A DNA stretch of 64,000 bases from CAWKEY01 sp963696315 (GCA_963696315.1 CAVOJU010000012.1:1-64000); one strand, 5' to 3'; shown: positions 24,405 to 33,960, counted from the first letter of the stretch. Translations and numbers: made by a program. Notes: a model not told the origin generated them from the sequence alone.

Positions 24405-25730
24405 CTAGTCTTCAATTAATCCGCGTGCAAAAACATTGGTTGCGGGCTGGGCCAGGTATTCGAACAAGGTTCTTTCCCCTGTGTTAATCAGCACTTCCGC
24501 GGGCATGCCGGGCAGCAGCTGGAGTTTACCCAAATCCTTGCGGCTCTCCGGCGTTAATTCAATGCGGGCCTGATAATAGGGCATCCCGGTTTTCTCGTCG
24601 GTAAAACGATCGGCCGATAAATGAATAACTTTTCCGCGCATTTTGGGGGTTGTCGCCTGTTTGAAAGCGCTAAAGCGAACTTCAGCTTCTAATCCCACCG
24701 TCACCCGGTCGATGTCTATGGGCGATACTTGAGCTTCTACAATCAACTCGGCATCCTGCGGAACTATGTCAAGAATCCCGTGCCCCGGAGTAATCACGCC
24801 ATTTTCGGTGTGTGCCGTTAAGCCAAGCACCATGCCGCTGGCCGGCGCCTTGATGACTACCCGGTCAAGCTTGTCTTTGGAGGCGGTCAGCCGTTCGTTC
24901 GCATCATTGAAGGCCGCTTGCGCTTCGCTGAGTTTCCCTGCCACTTCCTCTTGAAACTGCTTTTGTACCTGTAAAATTTGCAGGCGGGTTTCGCTGATCA
25001 GCATCTGGTTAGTGGCGATTTCTGCTTTCAACTGGGCGATTTCGCCCGTTTGCATGGCATGGCTGCGCTCAAGCTCGCGCAGGCGCTGCCTGTCTGCAAA
25101 ACCTTCGGCCAATAATTCTTTCAAATCGTGAATTTCTTCCGCGTAGGAGGCGACCAGCTGCTTCTTGCTGTCGACCTGGCCTTGCAAGCCGTTTATTTTG
25201 CTGGAAATTTGGCTGATGCGCTGATTGAGCACCGCTATCTCGCCGTCATGTGCGCTTTTACGTGAATAGAAGACATTGTTTTCGGCCTGTTTAGCGTCGG
25301 TTGTCCTGGGATCGGAAGGATCGATGAGCATTTCGGGATAATCAATCTGTTTAAGATGATCTCTTTCCGCACGGAGCCTGGCGACTTGTGCGGCGAGTGT
25401 AATGCTTTGACTCCGGGCAATTTCCAGTTGCGCTCTAATTTGGGTGTCATCCAGTATCACCAAGGGATCGCCCTCCTTTACCAGATCGCCGTCCTTGGCC
25501 AGTATTTTTGCAACGATGCCGCCATCGAGATGCTGGACCGTTTTTTTATAGGATTTGACGACCACCACCCCGGGCGCCAGCGCTGAACTATCCAGAGGCG
25601 CCAAAAATGCCCAGACACCAAAAATGCCGAAGGTTACAAAGACTATGGCGGCGCCGATTGAGCGGATTGAACGGTCGTTGGTATGCAAGGCGGTGGGAGT
25701 AGCGTTTATAAGCGCTGTTTTTTCTGTCAT
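24405..25730 (-). CDS. HlyD-family periplasmic adaptor of type I secretion
   Basis: Protein of 441 residues. One N-terminal membrane segment (SIGAAIVFVTFGIFGVWAFLAPL, about residues 24-46), a lipoyl half-motif (GGIVAKILAKDGDLVKEGDPLVIL), a long coiled-coil hairpin (about 80-290), the second lipoyl half (VIKAPASGMVLGLTAHTENGVI) and a beta-barrel. This is the PrtE/AprE type. It links the inner-membrane ABC protein with the TolC channel. It starts 7 bases after the ABC gene ends. Confidence 0.93.
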   Translation of the reverse strand: MTEKTALINATPTALHTNDRSIRSIGAAIVFVTFGIFGVWAFLAPLDSSALAPGVVVVKSYKKTVQHLDGGIVAKILAKDGDLVKEGDPLVILDDTQIRAQLEIARSQSITLAAQVARLRAERDHLKQIDYPEMLIDPSDPRTTDAKQAENNVFYSRKSAHDGEIAVLNQRISQISSKINGLQGQVDSKKQLVASYAEEIHDLKELLAEGFADRQRLRELERSHAMQTGEIAQLKAEIATNQMLISETRLQILQVQKQFQEEVAGKLSEAQAAFNDANERLTASKDKLDRVVIKAPASGMVLGLTAHTENGVITPGHGILDIVPQDAELIVEAQVSPIDIDRVTVGLEAEVRFSAFKQATTPKMRGKVIHLSADRFTDEKTGMPYYQARIELTPESRKDLGKLQLLPGMPAEVLINTGERTLFEYLAQPATNVFARGLIED

Positions 25731-25737
25731 GTCAATT

Positions 25738-27459
25738 TTATGCCGGTTGCGCCGCAGGCATTGCTGCCTGTTGCTGTTGCTTCTGTATGTAACTTATCAC
25801 TTGATCCCTTGGCCCGTAGACAGCGAGGTTGCCATCTTGCAGGATCAGCAGTTTATCGACTTTTGATAATACATTGTTGCGATGGGTGATGATGATCACA
25901 GTACATTGTTTTTGTTTGAGTTTGATCAGGGCCTTTTCAAGCGCACTTTCACCTTGTTCGTCCAGGTTGGAGTTGGGCTCATCAAGCACTACCAGCGCCG
26001 GATTGCCATACAAGGCTCTGGCCAAACCAATCCGTTGGCGCTGACCACCGGATAGATTGCCGCCTGTGGCACCAATCATCGTGTCAAAGCCCTCGGGCAG
26101 GCGCAGTATCAAATCGTGCACATCGGCCATTTTGGCGGCTTCGACCACTTTTTCCGGATCGATTTCGCCAAACCGGGCAATGTTCTCACTGATCGTGCCT
26201 TCAAACAATTCAATATCTTGCGGCAAATAGCCAATAAAACTGCCCAAATGTTCGCGATCCCAATTAAACACCTCCGCACCGTCCAAACGGATCGCACCAT
26301 TGGCGGTCGGCCAAATACCCAGTATTGCCCGCGCCAATGTCGATTTACCCGCACCGCTGGGGCCAATGACGCCGACAATATCGCCTTTTTCGATCACCAA
26401 GCTGATGCCCTTGATCACCGGCACTTTGCTGCCCGGCGGCGTAATCACGGCATTTTCCAGTTGAATACGGCCTTCCGGATCGGGAAGCTGCATGTGTTCC
26501 TTATCGGCCGGTATTTGCAACAAAATTTCATTGAGGCGCTGGTATTGATTGCGTGCGCTGATAAACCCCTTCCAGGTACCAATCATCAGATCGATAGGCG
26601 CCAAGGCCCTGCCCATTAGAATGGAGCCGGCAATCATTAAACCAGGCGAGATTTCGCGCTCAATCACCAGATAAGCCCCCAAGCCCAAAATCAGCGATTG
26701 CGACAACATCCGGATAACCTTGGATAAGGCGGTCAACAAGCCGGCTCTTGAGCTGGCCACTGCCTGCAAGTCCAAAACCTTGACCGCCCCACTCAGCCAG
26801 CGTCGGCGGATATTGCCTAACATGCCCATTGATTCGATGACTTCAGCGTTTCTGAGATTCTTGCCCAGCAAACCGCGCGTGGCCATGGCGACATTATTGG
26901 CTTCACTGAGTGTTTTGGTGGTGACTTTTTCAGTGGCCAGCGCAACCAGGCATAACAAAATGGCAGTCACAATCGAAAACCAGCCGAACCAGGGATGAAA
27001 CAGAAACAACAGGGCCAGATACACCGGCATCCACGGAGCATCGAAAAAAGCGAATAAGCCATTGCCGGTCAGAAACTGCCGCAAACCGGTCAGGTCATCC
27101 AGCGGCTGAGTAGTCGCTCTTTGTCCGCCGGTATACAGGGCTTGCTTGAAAGCTACCTGGAACAGGCGCTGATTGAGCATGGTTTCCAGGCGCGTGCTGA
27201 CTCTGACCAGAATTTGCGAGCGCACCCACTCCAACGCGCCCAAGGTTATAAACATGACGACCAGGATCAGCGTCAACATGAACAATGTTGACAAATTTCC
27301 TGTCGATACCACACGGTCGTATACTTGCAACATGTAAATGGAAGGTGCGATCATCAGAAAATTGACGATCATGCTAAATCCTGCGGCTGATAAAAAAGCC
27401 CCTTTACACAGCTTTAAAGCTTCTTCCAAATCAGACCTAATAGTCGTTTTCATTTGCAA
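25738..27459 (-). CDS. Type I secretion permease/ATPase (PrtD/AprD-like)
   Basis: ABC exporter half-transporter of 573 residues. There is no C39 peptidase domain. A membrane domain of six segments occupies about residues 20-310. The ATPase domain follows with Walker A (GPSGAGKSTLARAI), signature (LSGGQRQRIGLARAL) and Walker B (LVVLDEPNSNLDE). PrtD-type exporters move RTX proteases, lipases or S-layer proteins with uncleaved C-terminal signals. No such substrate gene is visible in the window. The operon is transcribed from the 27.5 kb region leftward. Confidence 0.94.
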   Translation of the reverse strand: MQMKTTIRSDLEEALKLCKGAFLSAAGFSMIVNFLMIAPSIYMLQVYDRVVSTGNLSTLFMLTLILVVMFITLGALEWVRSQILVRVSTRLETMLNQRLFQVAFKQALYTGGQRATTQPLDDLTGLRQFLTGNGLFAFFDAPWMPVYLALLFLFHPWFGWFSIVTAILLCLVALATEKVTTKTLSEANNVAMATRGLLGKNLRNAEVIESMGMLGNIRRRWLSGAVKVLDLQAVASSRAGLLTALSKVIRMLSQSLILGLGAYLVIEREISPGLMIAGSILMGRALAPIDLMIGTWKGFISARNQYQRLNEILLQIPADKEHMQLPDPEGRIQLENAVITPPGSKVPVIKGISLVIEKGDIVGVIGPSGAGKSTLARAILGIWPTANGAIRLDGAEVFNWDREHLGSFIGYLPQDIELFEGTISENIARFGEIDPEKVVEAAKMADVHDLILRLPEGFDTMIGATGGNLSGGQRQRIGLARALYGNPALVVLDEPNSNLDEQGESALEKALIKLKQKQCTVIIITHRNNVLSKVDKLLILQDGNLAVYGPRDQVISYIQKQQQQAAMPAAQPA

Positions 27460-28134
27460 AAAAATCAGAAATCAAAAGTGAATATTGTGACACAAATAGC
27501 AAACTATTCATAACTCGAGCCAGACACTCTAACGTAAACACATTAAGGCCACTTTAAAAAACATGCAGAGAGCCCTATTTCTCCGGCCATCGATTGGATG
27601 GCGCACAGGCATAGACTCCTAATTAGTCGACAATCTGATCATCTGGTTTGCCGCCATTAGGATCAAATGGGGCAGAAGCTTGGCGCATTTGACAGAAGCC
27701 GCAAAATATCTTCACCGCAACATGTAACATTTTCGATACAATGGCGGGATGATTGACAAGTCAATTCTTGATGTTGTCGTAAATATACTGTTGTGATTCC
27801 GAGCATCCGGAGAAATCTTTTAGCGCTGTCACATGGGCTGAACCTTATGACTCATCGCTTTGCCCGGAATTAAGCCACCCTGAACAGTTACATGATGCTG
27901 AGGAAAGCCTTCTTGAAAACTGGAATCGGTAAGGCACAATACCATCGTGAGCACCTAAAAAACCATGCTTAATGTCGTGGCGACGCCGGCCTTTCAAGGC
28001 GAAAGCGTCCCGCGCAATTGATGGGAATCGAGAGTTTGGAGAAACAATGGGGAACAGGCAGAAAAGTGAGAACAATGCATTATTCGAACAGCAAGTGCTT
28101 TCTGAAACACTGACTTTATAAACAAAACCTTATC
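27460..28134. other. Intergenic region between divergent T1SS and wbpVLM operons
   Basis: About 675 bases. Promoters for both operons should lie here. Open frames are short. A plus-strand stretch at about 27,835-27,934 reads AEPYDSSLCPELSHPEQLH without a start and then stops; I do not recognise it, and it may be a gene remnant. No terminal repeats or hairpins stand out. Confidence 0.45.
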
Positions 28135-29085
28135 ATGACCAAAGTCTTAATAACAGGCGCAAATGGCTTCGTAGGCAAGGCCTTGTCTGCAGCACTTATT
28201 GCCGCCGGCTTTGATGTGACAGGCGCAGTCCGCTCAGCCGCATCCCGTTACGGGCAGATAGCACAGATTGCGGTAGGCGATATCAATGCCTCAACAGTAT
28301 GGCAGGACGCTTTGCAGACTGTCGATGTCGTCATCCATCTGGCCGCGCGCGCGCACGTCATGAAAGAAACGGCAGCCGATTCGTTGGGCGCTTTCCGCGC
28401 AGTCAATGTGGCGGGAACCGAAAATCTTGCCCGGCAGGCTGCAGCTCACGGCGTCAGGCGGTTTATTTACCTGAGCTCGATCAAAGTGAATGGCGAGTAC
28501 ACTGAAAGCGCATTTTCTATCGGGGATGAGGCGATGCCTCAGGATCCCTATGCCTTGTCCAAATGGGAGGCCGAACAGGCATTAACAAAAGTCAGTCTCG
28601 AAACCGGGCTCGAGATCGTCATTATTCGTCCGCCCTTGGTCTATGGCCCTGGGGTTAAAGGCAATTTTTTGCGCTTGTTGAAGCTGGTCAATTCAGGATG
28701 CCCCCTGCCTTTGGGCAGGGTCAATAATAAGCGCAGCATGGTCAGCGTGAATAATCTGTGTGATTTGATAAAAACCTGTATCGACCATCCTTGCGCTAAT
28801 GGCCAGGTCTTTCTGGTGTCTGATGGTCATGACCTGTGCACCCTCGAGTTGGTCAGAATGATGGCCGGCCATATGCAGCGATCGATACGATTGCTCTCGC
28901 TACCATTAGGCTGGCTTTATGGATTAGGCAAAATAACCGGTAAAAAGCCTGAAATAGACAGGCTTTGTAAATCATTGCAAGTTGATATTCAGCCAACCTG
29001 CGCTACATTGCAATGGCAGCCACCCTCTTCAGTGGATGAAGAGGTAAAAAAAACAGTTGCCTGGTTTGTAGCGCAACAGCGATAA
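28135..29085 (+). CDS. wbpV: NAD-dependent epimerase/reductase, WbpV-like
   Basis: SDR-family sugar-nucleotide enzyme of 316 residues. The nucleotide loop is ITGANGFVGKALSAAL (residues 6-21), followed by HLAARAHVM, IYLSSIKVNGE and the catalytic Y-x3-K (DPYALSKWEAE). In Pseudomonas, WbpV-type enzymes act after WbpM, reducing the 4-keto group of UDP-4-dehydro-6-deoxy-GlcNAc to give UDP-D-QuiNAc (or FucNAc in related enzymes). The order with wbpL and wbpM directly behind supports this. The exact C4 stereochemistry cannot be decided by eye. Confidence 0.8.
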   Translation: MTKVLITGANGFVGKALSAALIAAGFDVTGAVRSAASRYGQIAQIAVGDINASTVWQDALQTVDVVIHLAARAHVMKETAADSLGAFRAVNVAGTENLARQAAAHGVRRFIYLSSIKVNGEYTESAFSIGDEAMPQDPYALSKWEAEQALTKVSLETGLEIVIIRPPLVYGPGVKGNFLRLLKLVNSGCPLPLGRVNNKRSMVSVNNLCDLIKTCIDHPCANGQVFLVSDGHDLCTLELVRMMAGHMQRSIRLLSLPLGWLYGLGKITGKKPEIDRLCKSLQVDIQPTCATLQWQPPSSVDEEVKKTVAWFVAQQR

Positions 29086-29092
29086 AAACTGC

Positions 29093-30088
29093 ATGCTCAT
29101 CATTTTATTGTCAGTTGGCGCATTCTTGCTGTCGTGGTTGAGTGTGTATTTCATCAAGACCTATGCCCTGAAAAATCTTTTGGACATTCCAAACCTGCGC
29201 AGTTCCCATCGGCTGCCGACCCCCAGAGGCGGCGGTTTAGGCATTGTTCTGGCTTTTTCGGCAGCCGCCCTAATGCTATTTTTTAGCGGCAACCTCGGTC
29301 AAATTCATTTGATGGCATTAACCGCAAGTCTGCCGATTGCCGGGATCGGTTTCTGGGATGATCACCAGCACATACCGGCCCGCTGGCGCTTTTTGGTGCA
29401 TATGGCTGCGGCGGCAATAGCCCTCTACCTGCTGCAAGGATTTCCCGCATTCATCATCAGCGGCTTGCGCATTGATTTTGACCCCTTGGGCTATCTGCTC
29501 GGGATCGCCTATCTGGTCTGGCTGCTTAACTTGTTCAACTTCATGGATGGCATTGACGGAATCGCCGCTTCCGAAGCCGTATTTATATCAGGCGCGCTGG
29601 CCGGGTTCCTGGGACCTGTCGATCATGAACTTGCACTGATCGCTTTAGCCTTGTGTTTTGCGTCTTTGGGTTTTCTGGTGTGGAACTGGCCGCAAGCGAA
29701 AATTTTTATGGGCGATGTTGGCAGCGGATTTCTGGGATTTGCATTGGGCCTGCTGATTTTAATGGCCGGCCATAGTCATCCCGTATATATGTACATTGGT
29801 CTGATTCTGTTCGCGGCCTTTATAACGGATGCCACTGTTACCTTGGTGCGCCGCTATATCAGCGGCCAAAAATGGTACGAGGCGCACTGCTCCCATGCCT
29901 ATCAGCATGCGGCAAAACGTTATGGCCATTTGAAAGTGATTCTGGCCGTCTGGGGCATTAATTTAGGCTGGCTGTTGCCGGTCGCATGCCTGGTCCACCG
30001 GTATCCCGGCTATGCCTGGCAGGGATTAATCACCGCTTATATACCGTTGGCTTATTTGGCTGTCAGGTTTGCCGCCGGCAGAGAATAA
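29093..30088 (+). CDS. wbpL: Polyprenyl-phosphate sugar-1-phosphate transferase, WbpL-like (WecA/MraY family)
   Basis: Integral membrane protein of 331 residues with about ten segments. It has the family motifs SHRLPTPRGGGLGIV (about residue 42), NFMDGIDGIAASEA (about residue 153) with the catalytic aspartates, FMGDVGSGFLGF (about residue 205), and the HCSHAYQHA loop near residue 265. It starts O-antigen synthesis by placing a HexNAc-type sugar-1-phosphate (for example QuiNAc or FucNAc) on undecaprenyl phosphate. Pseudomonas WbpL serves both its homopolymer and heteropolymer pathways, so this gene could initiate the gmd/rmd polymer too. It begins 7 bases after the preceding gene. Confidence 0.9.
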   Translation: MLIILLSVGAFLLSWLSVYFIKTYALKNLLDIPNLRSSHRLPTPRGGGLGIVLAFSAAALMLFFSGNLGQIHLMALTASLPIAGIGFWDDHQHIPARWRFLVHMAAAAIALYLLQGFPAFIISGLRIDFDPLGYLLGIAYLVWLLNLFNFMDGIDGIAASEAVFISGALAGFLGPVDHELALIALALCFASLGFLVWNWPQAKIFMGDVGSGFLGFALGLLILMAGHSHPVYMYIGLILFAAFITDATVTLVRRYISGQKWYEAHCSHAYQHAAKRYGHLKVILAVWGINLGWLLPVACLVHRYPGYAWQGLITAYIPLAYLAVRFAAGRE

Positions 30089-30153
30089 AATCCCGGCAAT
30101 TTTGATATACTGGCTTCTTTTACAACAAGCAATCTCTTGGCAGCCCTTCATCC

Positions 30154-31995
30154 GTGAAATATAAATTCCGTTCGCGCACTACAATCTGTATTCACGATTT
30201 GACAATGGTTGTGTTCGCCTGGTGCGGGGCATATTGGCTGCGTTTTAATTTGGAGACTATTCCTGAGTATTATTGGCTGAATATCAAGCGTGATTTACCT
30301 TATATCCTTGCGATCCAAGGCACAGTCTTCTGGTTTTTGGGCTTGTATCGAGGCGTATGGCGTTTTTCATCCCGCCCTGATTTAATTCGAATAACGAAAG
30401 CTGTAATCATTGGGGTAAGCTTGATCAGCTTTAGTTTCTTTTTGTATGACCGCCTGGACGGTGTGCCGAGAGCGGTTATTCCCTTGTATGTGTGTCTGCT
30501 GCTGCTGCTGCTGAGCATTCCCCGCTTTTACTACCGGTTCTGGAAGGAAAATATCTTGATGGAGCGTTCGGGCAAAAGAGCTCTGATTGTGGGCGCGGGA
30601 GCGGCTGGCGAAATGCTGGTCAGAGATTTGTCGACGGAGCAAAATTCTGGCTATATTCCTGTTGCCTTTGTTGATGATGACCGGTACAAACGGAAAAGAG
30701 AAGTTAGAGGACTCCGGGTTTTTGGTGAAATCAAAAAGTTGCCGGAATTTGTCAGGCAATTGGAAATCGAGGTCATATTCATCGCCATTCCTTCCGCCAC
30801 GGACAGTCAAATGCGCAGGATTATCGAAACTTGTGAGCTCTGCGAAGTACCTTTTCAAACCTTGCCCTCGGTTAAAGATTTATTATCAGGACAGATTTCG
30901 CGAAAAAATCTGCGCGATGTTTCGATTGAAGATATTTTGGGGCGTGCTCCCGTCCATCTGAATTGGCGGCTAATCACTGAAAATCTTAAGGGCAAGCGCA
31001 TTTTGGTTACCGGGGGCGGAGGCTCCATTGGCTCTGAGCTTTGCAAGCAATTGACGCGGGCGAATCCGGCTGCGCTGATTATTTTGGATCAGTCAGAATT
31101 CAATCTATACAAAATAGACGGTGAATTGACGGCGGCATATCCTGACATAAGACACCAGGCAGTTTTGGGCGATGTCACCGACAGAATGTTTGTGCGCCGC
31201 GTTATTCAGCAATTAAAGCCGGAGGTTATTTTTCATGCTGCGGCCTATAAGCATGTGCCGTTACTGGAAAATCAGATCAGGGAAGCTGTCCATAATAATG
31301 TGATCGGCACCAAAATCGTTGCCGAAGAGGCCATAGCCGCGGGCATTGAGCGCTTCGTACTGATTTCTACCGACAAGGCGGTTAATCCCACCAATATAAT
31401 GGGGGCAACCAAAAGAGCAGCGGAGATTCTTTGCCAGAATTTGAATGACAAGAACGGAACTTGCTTTATGACGGTACGTTTCGGCAATGTCCTTGATTCA
31501 GCAGGCAGCGTGGTCCCCCTGTTTAGAGAGCAAATCAAGGCGGGCGGACCGGTGACCGTTACCCATCCTGACATTACCCGCTACTTTATGACCATACCTG
31601 AAGCCTGCCAATTGATTATGCAGGCCGAAGCGGCCGGCAAGGGCGGCGAAGTCTTTGTGCTGGATATGGGCGAGCCCGTGAAAATTTCCTATCTGGCCGA
31701 ACAAATGATTCGTTTGAGCGGCAAACGTCTAGGCGAGGATATAGCAATTAAGTATGTAGGCTTAAGGCCGGGTGAAAAGTTGTATGAAGAGCTGTTTCAT
31801 GAGCAGGAACAGTTGATTGCGACGGGCTATGAAAAACTTTTCCTGGCGCAGGCCCGGCTATATGACAAAGCTGCCTGGATTGCGCATGTCGACAGGCTGA
31901 CGCTGGCGTGCCGCCAGAATGATGATGCCGAAATTATGAAAATATTACGGAGCCTTGTGCCCGAGTATCAAGCAAGCCAGGATGTTGCCGTATAG
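30154..31995 (+). CDS. wbpM: UDP-GlcNAc 4,6-dehydratase, WbpM-like
   Basis: Protein of 613 residues in two parts: four N-terminal membrane segments plus a CoA-binding-like domain (LIVGAGAAGEML, about residue 148), and a C-terminal SDR domain (VTGGGGSIGSELCKQL, about residue 283). The catalytic region ISTDKAVNPTNIMGATKRAAE has Met in place of Tyr, as expected for WbpM. HAAAYKHVPLLE is also typical. It produces UDP-4-dehydro-6-deoxy-GlcNAc, feeding WbpV. GTG start. The size matches WbpM and its relatives. Confidence 0.94.
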   Translation: MKYKFRSRTTICIHDLTMVVFAWCGAYWLRFNLETIPEYYWLNIKRDLPYILAIQGTVFWFLGLYRGVWRFSSRPDLIRITKAVIIGVSLISFSFFLYDRLDGVPRAVIPLYVCLLLLLLSIPRFYYRFWKENILMERSGKRALIVGAGAAGEMLVRDLSTEQNSGYIPVAFVDDDRYKRKREVRGLRVFGEIKKLPEFVRQLEIEVIFIAIPSATDSQMRRIIETCELCEVPFQTLPSVKDLLSGQISRKNLRDVSIEDILGRAPVHLNWRLITENLKGKRILVTGGGGSIGSELCKQLTRANPAALIILDQSEFNLYKIDGELTAAYPDIRHQAVLGDVTDRMFVRRVIQQLKPEVIFHAAAYKHVPLLENQIREAVHNNVIGTKIVAEEAIAAGIERFVLISTDKAVNPTNIMGATKRAAEILCQNLNDKNGTCFMTVRFGNVLDSAGSVVPLFREQIKAGGPVTVTHPDITRYFMTIPEACQLIMQAEAAGKGGEVFVLDMGEPVKISYLAEQMIRLSGKRLGEDIAIKYVGLRPGEKLYEELFHEQEQLIATGYEKLFLAQARLYDKAAWIAHVDRLTLACRQNDDAEIMKILRSLVPEYQASQDVAV

Positions 31996-32055
31996 AATTT
32001 AATGGCGATGGCCCGGCACCTGATGACCGCTTCCCTCCTGTACAAATCTTGCAGA

Positions 32056-32150
32056 CAAAAAAAACCTCCCCATGCGTTGACACAGAGGGAGGTGAGAAAT
32101 CAAGCAGAGTGTATGAGGAGGATCTGCCTGTAGGTACAACACCAAAGAGT
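32056..32150 (-). ncRNA. Candidate small RNA with terminator and anti-SD motifs
   Basis: On the minus strand a 6-bp stem (CCTCCC ... GGGAGG, 32,065-32,092) is followed by eight Ts, the form of an intrinsic terminator. It points away from lysR and faces wbpM, so it can serve either as the end of a short minus-strand RNA or, less well, as the wbpM terminator, since no T-run follows on the plus strand. The 60 bases upstream on the minus strand contain TCCTCCTC and CACCTCCC, complementary to Shine-Dalgarno sites. A start near 32,150 is a guess. Confidence 0.35.
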
Positions 32151-32258
32151 GGTCAAATCTTGCTGCGCTAAATTTCAGCTGCTTGACAAAGTTGCTTTTG
32201 TCAGTTAGATGGTTATCATCATACAGAGATATTTATTGGCTACAATATGGCGTTTAAT

Positions 32259-32276
32259 AAATGAATCGTTTCATTT
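32259..32276. promoter_or_regulatory. Perfect 18-bp dyad, possible operator
   Basis: AAATGAA TCGT TTCATTT is a perfect inverted repeat with 7-bp half sites, about 190 bases upstream of the lysR start. It has the size of an operator, but the regulator is unknown, and a LysR-type box with T-N11-A is not obvious. Confidence 0.4.
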
Positions 32277-32462
32277 TTGTTTATAGTGGCCGGCAGGGTG
32301 AATAGCCGGTGTTTATTTATGCAGCCTGCGAAAGCGTGTTAAATCACCTTTCGCTGCACAATTCATTTCATACCTAATTTCTTTGGCGAAGCTGTCCTGA
32401 ATTGAAATTCAAAAAATCGCTGTCAGTTGCAACCGGGGTAGGCAGAACAAATAGAGGTTTTC

Positions 32463-33371
32463 GTGGACAAACTAACCAGCATGAATGTTTTTGTACGCGT
32501 CGCCAAAGCCGGCAGTTTTGCTGGGGGCGCCCGCGACCTGGACATCTCCCGCGCGATGGCGACCAAACACATTATGCAGCTGGAGAGTCATTTGGGGACG
32601 CGCCTGTTTAACCGGACGACGCGCAGCTTAAGTCTGACTGAAGTGGGTTCAGAGTATCTGGAACGCTGCCAGCAAGTGCTCAGCGATGTGGAAGAAATGG
32701 AGGCCGCAGTCACGCATTTGCAGACCGAGCCGCGCGGAGTTTTAAAAATCAGTGCTCCGCCGGTTATAGGCTCCACGCATATTGCACGCGCGTTGGCCGA
32801 GTTTTTAAAAATACATTCCGAGTTGACCGTGGATATGATTTTGCAGAGCAGCACGGGCGACCTGATTGACGAGGGCATAGATTTGGCCATTCATCTGGGC
32901 GCGCTCGAGGATACCAGCATGGTGGCGCGAAAACTGGCGAGCTCGATGCTGGTTGTCTGCGGATCACCCGAGTATTTGGCGAAATATGGCACACCCAAGA
33001 CACCGGAAGATCTGGCCGAGCATAGCTGCCTGGTCAACTGGGCCATTTCGCCGCGAAATAAATGGCAGTTTAAGGGGGACGAAGGCTATGTCGTGATGAA
33101 CGTCTCCGGCCGGATGCAGACCAATGCCGCCCATCCGATCCGGCTTGCCGCTGTCCATGGTTTGGGCCTGGTAATGCTGCCGACCTACATCGTAGGCGCC
33201 GACCTTGAAAAAGGACTGCTTAAACGAGTTCTGGAAAACTACACACTGCCGCCCCTGGACATTTATGCGGTTTATCCGCATAGGAAATATCTGTCGGCAA
33301 AAGTCAGAGGTTTCATGGATTTTCTGCAAAAATGGCTGGAGCACAGGGTGAGCATGCCTGGGTCGGAGTGA
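32463..33371 (+). CDS. LysR-family transcriptional regulator
   Basis: Protein of 302 residues. The N-terminal winged helix is typical (MNVFVRVAKAGSFAGGARDLDISRAMATKHI, in parts MNVFVRVAKAGSF and SRAMATKHIMQLE), with the recognition helix near residue 30 and LFNRTTRSLSLTEVG behind. The C-terminal effector domain covers about 90-295. The start is GTG (MDKLTSM); the next ATG is six codons downstream. Its TGA overlaps the ATG of the following methyltransferase gene (TGATG), so they are coupled. A CrgA-like group is likely; the ligand is unknown. Confidence 0.92.
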   Translation: MDKLTSMNVFVRVAKAGSFAGGARDLDISRAMATKHIMQLESHLGTRLFNRTTRSLSLTEVGSEYLERCQQVLSDVEEMEAAVTHLQTEPRGVLKISAPPVIGSTHIARALAEFLKIHSELTVDMILQSSTGDLIDEGIDLAIHLGALEDTSMVARKLASSMLVVCGSPEYLAKYGTPKTPEDLAEHSCLVNWAISPRNKWQFKGDEGYVVMNVSGRMQTNAAHPIRLAAVHGLGLVMLPTYIVGADLEKGLLKRVLENYTLPPLDIYAVYPHRKYLSAKVRGFMDFLQKWLEHRVSMPGSE

Positions 33372-33956
33372 TGGAGGAATTAATCAGTAAGTGGGATATT
33401 CTGTACAATCAGGCCGGGACCGAGACGTCCACGCCGGCCCAGGTTTTGCGTGAAAATGCGTTTTTATTGCCGAAAACAGGAACAGCGCTGGATTTGGCCT
33501 GCGGGCTGGGCGGCAATGCGGTTTTTTTAGCCCAGCAGCAATTGGCGGTGACGGCCCTCGACATTTCTCCGGTAGCGATTCACAAATTAAGCGCCACTGC
33601 AGCCCGACAAGGCCTAAACATCAGTGCGCACCAGCAAAAAATCGACAACCAAAGCCTTAACGGACAACACTATGATGTCATTGTCGCCAGCCGATTTCTT
33701 GACCGCACGTTAACGGATGCGATAATAAATGCGCTCAACCCCGGCGGATTATTGTTTTATCAGACTTTCACCCGAGAAAGAACCACCCGGCACGGCCCCA
33801 GCAATCCAGATTATCTGCTGGAATGAAAACGAGTTGCTGGATTTGTTTTCGCCGCTCCGCCTAATTTTTTACCGGGACAACGCTTTAATCGGCAACCTTC
33901 AATGCGGTTTACGGGGCGAAGCTCAGTTTATTGGCCAGAAACGCACACAGGATTAA
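33371..33956 (+). pseudogene. SAM-dependent methyltransferase, frameshifted near 33,824
   Basis: Class I methyltransferase of about 195 residues with the SAM site ALDLACGLGGNAVFLAQ (about residues 39-55) and VTALDIS. It is of the TehB-like size. The frame stops at SNPDYLLE (33,826) because of one extra T in GAATGAAAACG; read without it, the protein continues LEENELLDLFSPLRLIFYRDN and ends at 33,956, 4 bases before the rhodanese gene. A single clean indel in an otherwise good gene could be a sequence error. Substrate unknown. Confidence 0.8.
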
Positions 33957-33960
33957 GACG

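Larger units (their letters stand above)
31996..32462. other. Intergenic region between wbpM and lysR
   Basis: About 470 bases with several signals: a minus-strand terminator-like hairpin (32,056-32,092), a possible sigma-70 promoter (TTGACA at 32,183 and TTAGAT at 32,205, 16-bp spacer) pointing toward lysR, and an 18-bp perfect dyad AAATGAATCGTTTCATTT (32,259-32,276). No coding frame is convincing. Confidence 0.6.

Noticed and set aside
27845..28075. 76-codon minus-strand frame in the T1SS-wbpV gap
   Set aside because: No known motif, low-complexity Ser/Arg content, and no upstream ribosome site.
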